32,961 nucleotides of DNA. It comes from Bacteroidales bacterium UBA1219. GTDB lineage: Bacteria > Bacteroidota > Bacteroidia > Bacteroidales > P3. The stretch spans positions 9,972-42,932 of the forward strand of contig DBXF01000017.1 in assembly GCA_002309295.1 (NCBI GenBank), read 5' to 3'. The position numbers were made by a program, and so were the translations under genes. Shown piece by piece: positions 7,664 through 14,706 of this stretch. The stretch's first letter is position 1; each line of letters starts with the position of its first letter. Under the pieces are notes generated by a model. It did no database searches and was not told where the DNA came from. It was given only the letters and a program-made list of their open reading frames with translations.

Positions 7664-8926
7664 ATGAAACGTATAATTGTTTTGATAACCCTTTGTGCCA
7701 CACTTGGTTATGCCAAAGCCCAAGTTTGCGGATGCACCGACCCCCGCGCCAACAACTACAACCCGCAGGCCACGGTGAACGACGGCAGCTGCACCTACGC
7801 CTCCACCACGGCATCGCCCTACTACTCCAACAACCTGTCCACACGCCTCAATGGCACTTCGGGACTTATCTTTTTCAACGGCAAACTGTACACCCACAAC
7901 GACCACGGCGACAAAAAGATTTTCCAAATAGACACCACCGACGGACATATCCTCGACAGCATAGTGCTCACCGGCATCGCCCATCAGGATGTGGAGGACT
8001 GCGACCAGGACAGCCTTTACATCTACCTCGGCGACCACGGCAACAACAACTCCGGCATACGCCAAAACCTACATATACTGCGTATCTCCAAAGCCTCGCT
8101 GCTAACAGGCACCCCGCAGATAGACACGATATGGTTCTCCTACCCCGACCAGACGGATTTCAGCACCTCATCGTCGAACGGCACCGATTTCGACTGCGAA
8201 GCCTTTATCGCCACCGAGGACAGTCTGTATCTATTTACCAAACAGTGGGTTAGCGAAGGCTCGGTGATTTATGCTCTGCCCAAGACCCCCGGCACCTACT
8301 CCGCACGTAGGGTGAGCAGCTGGAACGTGGGCGGACTTATTACCGGAGCCACATACAACCCACGCAAGAAACAGGTAGTGCTGTGCGGCTACAGCTCTCT
8401 GCTACAGCCTTTTGTGGTGCTGCTTTACGACTACACGGGCAACGATTTCTTTTCGGGCAACAAACGCAAAATGTCCCTCGGCCTTTCTTTATACCAAGTT
8501 GAAGGGATTGCCTTGGGCGACGACTACAAGTATTATCTTACCAACGAATATTTCTCTCGTTCTATTATTACCACCAACGCCAAATTCCACAAGCTGGACC
8601 TGACGGACTACCTCTATGTGGCCGATACCGTTCCCGACACGGTAACTCCGCCCGACACCACCACATCGCTGCACCCCGTGGAGGGACTCTCCGACATTGT
8701 GGTGTACCCCAATCCCGCTAGGGAGAAGATAACGGTGGAAGGTCTGCCGCAAGGACAGGTGGAATGCACCCTCACCGACACCAAAGGCCGTGTGGCACTG
8801 CGCAAAAGCCTCTTCTCCGACGGCAGGGTGGTGATACCCATCAACCGCCGTACCCGCGGCACCTACACGCTGAAAGTGGTTACGCCCAAGGGCAAGGAGT
8901 TTGTCAAAAAGGTGATTGTGAGGTAA
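7664..8926 (+). CDS. Secreted protein with type IX secretion C-terminal sorting domain
   Basis: A 420-residue exported protein. Residues 1-20 are a Sec signal peptide (MKRIIVLITLCATLGYAKAQ). Right after it comes a four-cysteine motif, CGCTDPRANNYNPQATVNDG then SCTY (21-45), a module seen in repeats in other Bacteroidota surface proteins. The middle (about 60-330) has strand-rich repeats with many Asp and aromatic residues, plausibly a beta-propeller; function unknown. A linker DTVPDTVTPPDTTT leads to the C-terminal domain (about 344-420) with YPNPAREKITV, GTYTLKV and KKVIVR, a type A T9SS sorting signal. The protein should cross the outer membrane and be anchored or released. The TTG start 8 codons upstream was rejected in favour of the ATG that begins the signal peptide. 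Confidence 0.88.
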   Translation: MKRIIVLITLCATLGYAKAQVCGCTDPRANNYNPQATVNDGSCTYASTTASPYYSNNLSTRLNGTSGLIFFNGKLYTHNDHGDKKIFQIDTTDGHILDSIVLTGIAHQDVEDCDQDSLYIYLGDHGNNNSGIRQNLHILRISKASLLTGTPQIDTIWFSYPDQTDFSTSSSNGTDFDCEAFIATEDSLYLFTKQWVSEGSVIYALPKTPGTYSARRVSSWNVGGLITGATYNPRKKQVVLCGYSSLLQPFVVLLYDYTGNDFFSGNKRKMSLGLSLYQVEGIALGDDYKYYLTNEYFSRSIITTNAKFHKLDLTDYLYVADTVPDTVTPPDTTTSLHPVEGLSDIVVYPNPAREKITVEGLPQGQVECTLTDTKGRVALRKSLFSDGRVVIPINRRTRGTYTLKVVTPKGKEFVKKVIVR

Positions 8927-9063
8927 AAAACTCTCTCACACCGTCTTTGCCCTAAAACAAAGAGGGATACTCCGAATTCAGCTGCGTGGCAAGGTACTAG
9001 GTGTGGAGAATAACGAAAGGCACGAAAAAAGACAGTTCTAGAAAAATTAAACCCCAAAACAGC

Positions 9064-9115
9064 GTTTTATTTTTCTGCAATGGATGTTTTACAACCAATC
9101 TCAGAAAAATAAAAC
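9064..9115. repeat. 14-bp inverted repeat in the 8927-9261 spacer
   Basis: The perfect arms GTTTTATTTTTCTG (9064-9077) and CAGAAAAATAAAAC (9102-9115) surround a 24-nt centre. This lies in a 335-base gene-free stretch that otherwise holds only the palindromic element at 9132-9197. The A/T-rich arms lack a G/C core, so it is not a typical terminator. Confidence 0.75.
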
Positions 9116-9131
9116 AACTTTTTAGCTTTTG

Positions 9132-9197
9132 ATTACCGTAAACCAGCGGAAAGTAGAAAAAAAAGTGAGATTCCGCACGTTTATGGTAATCGGGACA
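9132..9197. repeat. 66-bp palindromic element, copy A
   Basis: It matches copy B (10723-10788) at 63 of 66 bases, by eye, in the same orientation. Inside it, ATTACC-TAAAC and GTTTATGGTAAT form the outer arms and GCGGAA / TTCCGC the inner arms. The centre is about 19 nt with a run of eight A. The two copies bracket the ATPase gene. Confidence 0.9.
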
Positions 9198-9261
9198 AAC
9201 GATTAGATGCCATTGGTTATGGATTTATATTATTGTAATTGTGTTATTTATATAGATTAAA

Positions 9262-10692
9262 TTATAAAAACAAATCGTTCAGGCAAACAGAGTTTTGAAT
9301 TTCGTTGGCATAAGCATTTTGGACAAGTCCGTCGGTAGTGACAAAAACCGTATGAATGGCTTTCCTTATCTTTGTGGCCTCTTTGAAAATTGATTTGCGT
9401 TTGTTCAGTTTTTCCCGATAAGCCTCGGTTATGTTATATTTATCTTCTGAATATTTTATTTCACAGAGGTCTATTATGCCGTCGTTGCGGTCTATTAGCA
9501 AATCAATCTGTGTGCCGACGGTTGCTTTCTCGCCAGATTGCTTTTTGGGAATGTATCGCCACGAATACTCGTTGGTCAAAACACCGCCTATGCCAATAGC
9601 CTGCTTTATTTGGTCGATATGCCACAAACAAGCTCGTTCAAAAGCTCTTCCGCACCAATTGTTGTATTTCGGCTTCCCTTCCATAGCCTGCCAGTAGTTC
9701 TTTCCTTGGCGTTTTCCTTTTATAAACTCATAATAAAACAATGTGTAATGGTCGATAAGTTGGAATATTTCTCCCTTTGTATATTTGCCAATCGTTGCGT
9801 ATCCACGTATGAATCCACACCATTCAAGGTCGTTAAGTATGGCTGTTAGCTTTCCGTTGTCCTCAATTTTTCCCTTGTCTATGATTTCCTGTCTCGTCAT
9901 CCCCTCTTTTTTCATAGCCAACAAACCAATTATCTTGATATAAGGTTCCGGCTTTTTGAACAGGGATGCATACAGCATATCGAACTCGTTGTACATATCG
10001 CCATCTTCCGAAAAAATCAACCTGTCTATCTCCTGTGTGAGGCTAGCACCTTTCTTAAGCAGACTCCAGTAGTACGGAATTCCTCCAAATATCATATATC
10101 CGTTCAGAATTTGCTTGCGTGTCATTTCGATGCCTCGTGACTTCAACAGTTCCTCGCATTGTCGGAGGGCGAAAGGCTTTAATGCGATGCGTTGGGTCAG
10201 CCGGTTGTGCAGGCCGCCTTTATTTTTGATAATCTTTTTCACCATCCACGAGGTGGCACTGCCACACACCACAAAAACTATATCTTTTCTGGCCGAAGCC
10301 CACCCGTTCCAAAATGTTTCAAGTTCGGAAAGGAAACCCGAACGCGGTGCATCCATCCACGGCAATTCGTCGAAGAAAATGATTTTTTTACCTTCTGGAC
10401 GGAGGTCGATGTATCGCTTTAATTCCGAGAAGGCAGTCATCCAATTCGTGAACACCTTTGGCATATCGGTAAGACCATGTTCTTTAAGTGTCATTCGGAA
10501 ACGTGCCAGTTGTTTTTTTGTTGTAATGTTTGCCGCTCCCGTGAATTGAAACGTAAAATGGTAGTTGTAAGACTCCCTAATAAGAAACGTCTTGCCAACA
10601 CGACGACGTCCGTACACTGCGATAAACTGCGAATACTCCTCATTTAAAGCATTTTGCAAAATCCGTTTTTCTTTATCTCTTCCTATTAACAT
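9262..10692 (-). CDS. AAA ATPase with C-terminal DUF234 nuclease-like domain
   Basis: A 476-residue protein of the ATPase family common in Bacteroidota and archaea. Walker A is GRRRVGKT (28-35) and Walker B is IIFFDELPW (104-112). A sensor-like VVCGSATSWM is at 141-150. A winged-helix-like part follows, around 270-310. The DUF234 domain carries a PD-(D/E)XK-like core: Asp397 in GTQIDLLID and Glu411-x-Lys413 in CEIKYS. The family has no settled function; the fold suggests a nucleic-acid-acting, possibly mobile or defence-related, module. The gene stands alone between two copies of a 66-bp palindromic element. Its -7 box lies just inside copy B, about 16 nt before the ATG. Confidence 0.88.
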   Translation of the reverse strand: MLIGRDKEKRILQNALNEEYSQFIAVYGRRRVGKTFLIRESYNYHFTFQFTGAANITTKKQLARFRMTLKEHGLTDMPKVFTNWMTAFSELKRYIDLRPEGKKIIFFDELPWMDAPRSGFLSELETFWNGWASARKDIVFVVCGSATSWMVKKIIKNKGGLHNRLTQRIALKPFALRQCEELLKSRGIEMTRKQILNGYMIFGGIPYYWSLLKKGASLTQEIDRLIFSEDGDMYNEFDMLYASLFKKPEPYIKIIGLLAMKKEGMTRQEIIDKGKIEDNGKLTAILNDLEWCGFIRGYATIGKYTKGEIFQLIDHYTLFYYEFIKGKRQGKNYWQAMEGKPKYNNWCGRAFERACLWHIDQIKQAIGIGGVLTNEYSWRYIPKKQSGEKATVGTQIDLLIDRNDGIIDLCEIKYSEDKYNITEAYREKLNKRKSIFKEATKIRKAIHTVFVTTDGLVQNAYANEIQNSVCLNDLFL

Positions 10693-10707
10693 GGTTTAAA
10701 TTTTTTG

Positions 10708-10715
10708 CAAAGATA
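10708..10715 (-). promoter_or_regulatory. -7 box for the ATPase gene
   Basis: A perfect TATCTTTG box read on the minus strand ends 16 nt before the ATG at 10692. The expected -33 position falls inside the palindromic element and shows no TTTG, so the element may affect expression. Confidence 0.55.
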
Positions 10716-10722
10716 CAAAAAA

Positions 10723-10788
10723 ATTACCATAAACCAGCGGAAAGTCGAAAAAAAAGTGAGATTCCGCACGTTTATGGTAATCGGAACA
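10723..10788. repeat. 66-bp palindromic element, copy B
   Basis: It is the same element as 9132-9197 with three differences. Here the outer arms are perfect over 12 bp, ATTACCATAAAC (10723-10734) and GTTTATGGTAAT (10770-10781). The inner arms GCGGAA (10737-10742) and TTCCGC (10762-10767) are perfect too. Confidence 0.9.
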
Positions 10789-10793
10789 CCTGT

Positions 10794-10836
10794 AAAAAAA
10801 TAAAAAACTCCCCGCTCGGTGGGGTAGCGGGGAGTT
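10794..10836 (-). terminator. Rho-independent terminator of the small lipoprotein gene
   Basis: The 11-bp arms AACTCCCCGCT (10806-10816) and AGCGGGGAGTT (10826-10836) are perfect around a 9-nt loop. Read on the minus strand the hairpin is followed by TTTTTTATTTTTTT. It ends leftward transcription from the lipoprotein gene before it reaches the ATPase promoter. Confidence 0.9.
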
Positions 10837-10931
10837 AGAGTTGTCGGGTCAAGTTTATTTTTGTGTGTTGTTGGCGATTATTGCCAAAAGTTGTATAATG
10901 CAGAAAAAGCCTAATTCAACAATATAGGAAC

Positions 10932-11536
10932 TTAGAGCGATAACGAGGTGCTTGTATATTCGTGCTACTATAAAGCAGTTACCTTACCATCTTCACCTCT
11001 TTTAATAGTTGTATCTTTAATAAAATGGTAAATAATTGTTTCTCCATCTTTTGCATTGTAAATTAGATCGCCTTTTTCTCCATCTTTTTTAATCCACCTA
11101 TAAGATTCTTTAGAGGATATTTCTAATTTCTTGTCAGCCCAGTTGGGATTATCCAAATATTCGTCACTTCCTGGTGTTTTATACCTTTTCGTTGGTTGTG
11201 AACATTCATAAAAAACGCCATCGTTTATTACATAATACGTTGTAAACATCTCAATAGGCTCCTTGCTTAAAATTGCAAAACTCGTATCATAATGTTTGTC
11301 GTAATAGGTCTTCAAGTTCATTGATTCTGGATACTCTATCTCAAAAGTGGTTGTGTCATTAGGTGTTTGTACTTCAAACGAGGTCGCTTTCCACCACTCC
11401 TCATTGACTAATTCGTTTCCATCTGATTTGCAAGAAATCATGATAACGGACAATGCTACAAAACAAAAAAACAAATTTATTTTCTTCATTTTTCCAATCC
11501 CTAAATACGTGCCGGGCGCAACTTTTATCGCTCTAA
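10932..11536. repeat. 12-bp inverted repeats bracketing the lipoprotein gene
   Basis: TTAGAGCGATAA at 10932-10943 and its exact reverse complement at 11525-11536 lie 25 bp beyond the stop and 36 bp before the start of the lipoprotein gene. They could be ends of a small inserted cassette, or pair in the transcript. A chance 12-mer match at symmetric positions is unlikely but possible. Confidence 0.5.
10968..11489 (-). CDS. Small lipoprotein of unknown function
   Basis: A 173-residue predicted lipoprotein. The signal MKKINLFFCFVALSVIMISC ends in Cys20, within a loose lipobox (MISC). The mature part is hydrophilic, rich in Tyr, Asp and Lys, with beta-like repeats such as YYVINDGVFYECSQ. I see no catalytic motif and do not recognise a family. 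The frame is open 34 codons upstream, but that part lies in the leader and lacks a signal; ATG 11489 starts the signal peptide. The nearest promoter (11762-11793) leaves a leader of about 265 nt containing a long imperfect hairpin. A strong terminator follows. It is A/T-richer than the housekeeping genes on either side and bracketed by 12-bp inverted repeats, which hints at acquisition. Confidence 0.8.
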   Translation of the reverse strand: MKKINLFFCFVALSVIMISCKSDGNELVNEEWWKATSFEVQTPNDTTTFEIEYPESMNLKTYYDKHYDTSFAILSKEPIEMFTTYYVINDGVFYECSQPTKRYKTPGSDEYLDNPNWADKKLEISSKESYRWIKKDGEKGDLIYNAKDGETIIYHFIKDTTIKRGEDGKVTAL

Positions 11537-11596
11537 CAGTGCCGGATTGAGCGGATTGTATAAAAAAGAAGCGTGGCACCGTAAACCGCATCCATT

Positions 11597-11714
11597 AATC
11601 GGAGGTTGTGAGATTCACCTTATAATGAAGATGTGAAATAACAGCCCACGCAAAAATGCGCGAACTATTATACCGTCTTGCATTATAATCTGGAATCATC
11701 TCACATTTCCGATT
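11597..11714 (-). promoter_or_regulatory. Structured 5' leader RNA candidate
   Basis: Three collinear perfect pairings make a 23-bp rod: 11597-11603 with 11708-11714 (7 bp), 11607-11614 with 11698-11705 (8 bp), and 11620-11627 with 11681-11688 (8 bp). Small internal loops of 2-9 nt separate them. The apical part holds a further 6-bp hairpin with an AAAA loop (11647-11662, one G-U). The rod starts about 40 nt after the inferred transcript start and lies entirely in the leader of the lipoprotein gene. It could be a cis-regulator or a separately processed small RNA. I do not recognise it as a known family. Confidence 0.5.
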
Positions 11715-11761
11715 ACAAGAACGAGCATAACGCTTCGTGATTTCTCTTTAGAAATCACTTG

Positions 11762-11793
11762 CAAAGTTACGACAAATAATTGGTTTTGCCAAA
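11762..11793 (-). promoter_or_regulatory. Bacteroidota-type promoter driving the leader and lipoprotein
   Basis: On the minus strand, TTTG (11793-11790), a 20-nt spacer and TAACTTTG (11769-11762) form a consensus promoter. Transcription would begin near 11755 and run through the structured leader into the lipoprotein gene. Confidence 0.75.
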
Positions 11794-11799
11794 AATTTT

Positions 11800-12050
11800 T
11801 TTTTGTCGCTAAAACCAAAGTCTCACAAAAAAGAGATTTCGGAAGAAACAAAACATGGCAAAAAAGGTCGTTTTTTCACAAAAAAAAGTGGGATTTCACA
11901 CGGTTATTACCATCTCTATTTCGCTAAATATCAATATAATACAAAATTATTCATTTTGCATTATTCAAATTGAATAATTTAATTTGAATAATTTTGAAAA
12001 AAAAGTGTTTTTTGGGAGCTAATCAATTATCTGACAATACAATAAACCAC
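11800..12050. other. Gene-free A/T-rich stretch
   Basis: I see no gene between the promoter at 11793 and the ung stop at 12147. Around 11874-11902 a run of A followed by GTGGGATTTCACACGG resembles a degraded half of the 66-bp palindromic element (about 19 of 22 bases). A perfect A/T palindrome, TTATTCAA-a-TTGAATAA, sits at 11961-11977. A TAATTTTG box on the plus strand at 11989-11996 has no gene after it. Confidence 0.5.
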
Positions 12051-12053
12051 ACC

Positions 12054-12094
12054 GAGACGCGATACACTTCAGAGACGCGGTACACCACGTCTCT
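12054..12094. repeat. Direct and inverted short repeats
   Basis: GAGACGCGATACAC (12054-12067) and GAGACGCGGTACAC (12072-12085) are direct repeats with one difference. The second copy is also part of an imperfect 24-bp palindrome (12071-12094) with outer arms AGAGACG and CGTCTCT. This looks like a small dispersed repeat of the genome. Confidence 0.6.
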
Positions 12095-12146
12095 ACAAAC
12101 ATCAAAATCATAATTCATAATTCCGAAATCCGCATTCCGAACTAAT

Positions 12147-12833
12147 TCACACCGTCTTAGCCCAGTCGATCGGTGTTTGGCCTTGGGCGGCGAGGATTTC
12201 GTTGGTTTTGGAGAAATGGCGGCAGCCGAAAAAACCGCGGTAGGCCGAAAGCGGCGAGGGGTGCGGTGCGGTAAGCACGTGGTGTTTGCTTTTGTCTATC
12301 AGCTTGGCTTTGGCAATGGCGGGACTGCCCCAGAGCAGGAACACCAGTCCTGTGCGACGTTCCGAAAGGTTTCGTATAACGCTGTCGGTGAAGGTCTCCC
12401 AGCCATGTCCGGCGTGCGAGAAAGCCTGATGGGCGCGCACCGTTAGCGTGGTGTTGAGCAGAAACACCCCTTGGTCGGCCCAGCCGGTGAGGGTGCCGCA
12501 GGTGAGGGGTATGTTCAAACCCAAGTCGGAATTAATCTCCTTGAAGATGTTCACCAGCGACGGCGGACACGCTACCCCTTGCGGCACGGAGAAACAGAGT
12601 CCGTGCGCCTGGCCGTCGTTGTGGTAGGGGTCCTGGCCCAGAATCACCACCTTGACCTTGTCAAAAGGGGTGTGCCAGAAAGCTGCGAAAATGTCCTTGC
12701 CCGGAGGGAAACACTTGTATTGGCGGCGTTCCTCGACTAAAAATTCCTTCAGCCGTGCGAAATACTCCGACTGGAAATCGGGGCGTAGCACCTCCAGCCA
12801 GCTCGCTTCTATGTTGGGGTTCACTGTTGTCAT
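12147..12833 (-). CDS. ung: Uracil-DNA glycosylase, family 1
   Basis: A 228-residue enzyme that removes uracil from DNA as the first step of base-excision repair. Hallmarks are the catalytic loop GQDPYHN (67-72, Asp68 activating water), the Pro-rich clamp ACPPSLVNIFKEI (88-100), FLLWGSPA (166-172) and the DNA-intercalation loop HPSPLSAYRGFFG (191-203, His191). The start at 12833 overlaps the stop of the upstream lipoprotein gene as ATGA, pointing to translational coupling. A start four codons earlier (12845) is possible, and the frame stays open to 12950. It is the second gene of a two-gene operon. A DNA-repair enzyme coupled to an envelope lipoprotein is probably positional rather than functional. 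Confidence 0.95.
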   Translation of the reverse strand: MTTVNPNIEASWLEVLRPDFQSEYFARLKEFLVEERRQYKCFPPGKDIFAAFWHTPFDKVKVVILGQDPYHNDGQAHGLCFSVPQGVACPPSLVNIFKEINSDLGLNIPLTCGTLTGWADQGVFLLNTTLTVRAHQAFSHAGHGWETFTDSVIRNLSERRTGLVFLLWGSPAIAKAKLIDKSKHHVLTAPHPSPLSAYRGFFGCRHFSKTNEILAAQGQTPIDWAKTV

Positions 12834-14455
12834 TGTTTCTGCCATTTGAAAGTCTCTTCGAAATCCCAGTTCTCGCGCACTTTGATGCTTTTGGCGAAAT
12901 AACGCGACTCCTCGGCCTGCCGGTGTTCCCAGTAGTTGCCGCTGTCCCACTTGCGGTTGCCGTTGTCGTCCTTGATGGCGCGGATGCGGTAGGTGGCGGC
13001 GGGGAGGTGCGGGAAGGTGATTTTTCCGCTGCCGGTGCAGTAATCCTCGGCCACGACCTTGCCGGCGTCGGTCATAAGCTGCACCACGAAAGGCGTGGCG
13101 GACTCGTCGGTCTCGAAATTTATGACGATGTTGCCGTATTTCTCCACAGTGGTGACTTCGGTCTTAATTTTGACGGTGTCGTTGCTGGTGCCGAAAATGT
13201 CGGTGAAACGTCCGCCGAACACGGTGATGTCGTATTTTTCACCTTGCTTAACGGGAATCAGCAGCCGCACTTTGCTACGTGTGACGCTGTCGAACACTAT
13301 CGTCGCGAAAGCGCTGTCGGCGGCGGTTTTGTAATACACTGACGTGGAGGGGTCGGTGATTTTTGCCAAAGGATTGGCGAAAGTAAGTTGGAAAGTGTCG
13401 AAATAAGGCAGGCTTGTGCCGAAATTGTTTTTCATAAAGCCGCCTGCGGAGACGTTTTTACCACGACGACGGTTGTATTTTAGGTTCAGGGTGTCGTCGA
13501 TGCCCGTGGTGTCGCGGATGACGAAACGCAGCGAGTCGGTGTTTTTGTCGAGCATCCACAGAGTGATGGTGTCGCTGGTGGCGTTGGGCAGCCAGAAAAT
13601 TCGTGCGCTGTCGGCGGTGATGGTGGGGTTGGCCATAGGCATTGCCGTGGCAACCTGCACCTTGCCTTTGCCGATGAATCCTTTTTGGGTGATACGCTGA
13701 ACGGTGCCCACCTGCTCGAAACTGCTCATCACAAACTTGTCGTAATCGGGCTTGACGCTGTCGGGCAGGAAAAAAGGCGTTACGGTGTCGGTGGAGAAAG
13801 CCACCTTCTCGGCAACGGAGTTGTAGGTGTAACTCTTGTCCAAATCGTTGAGGGCGAGGATTTTGTATTTCTTGTCGGCGAGGTAGCGGAAACGGAAATG
13901 GCCTTTGTCGTCGGTCTTGGTGGCGTAGGCGGGATGCGCGGCCACGGCGGAGTCGTCGAACGACTCATACAGGAAGACAAAGATTTTCTTGTCGGGCTCG
14001 CCGGTGAGGGCGTCGGTCACCGTGCCGCAAAAGGCAAGACTGTCGAGGCTGGGGCCGGTGGAGAACACGTAGCTGAAATCGCTGAGAAGGTTGCCCTCGT
14101 TGTTGTCGGCAATGGCGTCGCGGAACTGGAAAAGGTAGGTGGTGTTGGGTTGCAGGGTGTCCTTGATGACGACCTTTATCTTCTTTCCCGTGGAGGTAAT
14201 CTGCGGGAACTGCTTCATCGGCGGGGAGATAATCACTTGATTGTTAGCATCTTTCAAAACAACGTACTCGTCAGTTTCCAACGTGAAACCCTTGGCGGAG
14301 AAATTGGTGGAACGGTTTTCGGGCGTTACCCGTGTAATGACGGGCGGGGTGCGGTCGGTCTCGCCACCCGAGGGGTAGCCGGTGCGCGCGCAGGCCACAA
14401 CAAGCGTCGCCACGCACAAAACGATGATATTCCGATATAAAGTCCTTTTCTTCAT
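12830..14455 (-). CDS. Lipoprotein with N-terminal SbsA-type Ig-like domain
   Basis: A 541-residue lipoprotein: the signal sequence ends in the lipobox VVAC (Cys22), then GETDRTPPVITRVTPEN, the entry into a bacterial Ig-like (Big_5/SbsA) domain at about 32-125. A CarboxypepD-reg or transthyretin-like segment follows at about 130-195 (FCGTVTDALTGEPDKKIFVFLY, DDKGHFRFRYL). The rest is repetitive beta sandwich. The C-terminal third holds another transthyretin-like unit, ATYRIRAIKDDNGNRKWD. It is widespread in Bacteroidota without a firm function and probably structural at the cell surface. The start at 14455 begins the signal peptide; the frame extends 7 codons further. It has a two-box promoter and is coupled to ung. 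Confidence 0.85.
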   Translation of the reverse strand: MKKRTLYRNIIVLCVATLVVACARTGYPSGGETDRTPPVITRVTPENRSTNFSAKGFTLETDEYVVLKDANNQVIISPPMKQFPQITSTGKKIKVVIKDTLQPNTTYLFQFRDAIADNNEGNLLSDFSYVFSTGPSLDSLAFCGTVTDALTGEPDKKIFVFLYESFDDSAVAAHPAYATKTDDKGHFRFRYLADKKYKILALNDLDKSYTYNSVAEKVAFSTDTVTPFFLPDSVKPDYDKFVMSSFEQVGTVQRITQKGFIGKGKVQVATAMPMANPTITADSARIFWLPNATSDTITLWMLDKNTDSLRFVIRDTTGIDDTLNLKYNRRRGKNVSAGGFMKNNFGTSLPYFDTFQLTFANPLAKITDPSTSVYYKTAADSAFATIVFDSVTRSKVRLLIPVKQGEKYDITVFGGRFTDIFGTSNDTVKIKTEVTTVEKYGNIVINFETDESATPFVVQLMTDAGKVVAEDYCTGSGKITFPHLPAATYRIRAIKDDNGNRKWDSGNYWEHRQAEESRYFAKSIKVRENWDFEETFKWQKQ

Positions 14456-14519
14456 AAAAAACTGTGTACAAACCATTTAACAAGGTTTTCGCCTCCGCAA
14501 AACGGCTTGTTTCGTTTTT

Positions 14520-14553
14520 CAAAGGTAAGGATTTTTTTTGAGATTTTGGCAAA
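14520..14553 (-). promoter_or_regulatory. Promoter of the Ig-like lipoprotein/ung operon
   Basis: On the minus strand, TTTG (14553-14550), a 22-nt spacer and TACCTTTG (14527-14520) match the Bacteroidota consensus, with a slightly long spacer. The leader is about 60 nt. Confidence 0.65.
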
Positions 14554-14614
14554 AGCGGACTTCGAAATAAGCGAAAAGAAGGAAAAAGGCAGGAGTTTGG
14601 GAGAAAATCCAACC

Positions 14615-14631
14615 CGTGAGTGCCACTCACG
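14615..14631. repeat. Perfect 17-bp palindrome
   Basis: CGTGAGTG-C-CACTCACG is a perfect dyad with a one-base centre in the spacer after the WYL gene. It lacks a T-tract on either side, so it is more like a binding site or small repeat than a terminator. Confidence 0.6.
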
Positions 14632-14706
14632 ACTTCGGATTACGAGCCATTTTAAGAAAACCTTACTCATTCCGATTGGCAGGTAAACGATGCACGGCCG
14701 GGGTTT

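Noticed and set aside
11490..11591. N-terminal extension of the small lipoprotein (34 codons)
   Set aside because: The extension would bury the signal peptide; the ATG at 11489 begins a clear lipoprotein signal.
10838..11760. Integron attC-like sites around the lipoprotein gene (GTTAGAGC and GCGTTATGC motifs)
   Set aside because: The 12-bp inverted repeats resemble attC outer arms, but the core does not match GTTRRRY/RYYYAAC, inner arms are not clear, and no integrase is present.
11989..11996. Plus-strand TAATTTTG promoter box
   Set aside because: There is no plus-strand gene downstream, and the nearest TTTG is 30 nt away.
12841..12950. Longer start for uracil-DNA glycosylase
   Set aside because: The extension overlaps the upstream lipoprotein gene by about 120 bases; the ATGA overlap at 12830-12833 gives a standard-length enzyme.
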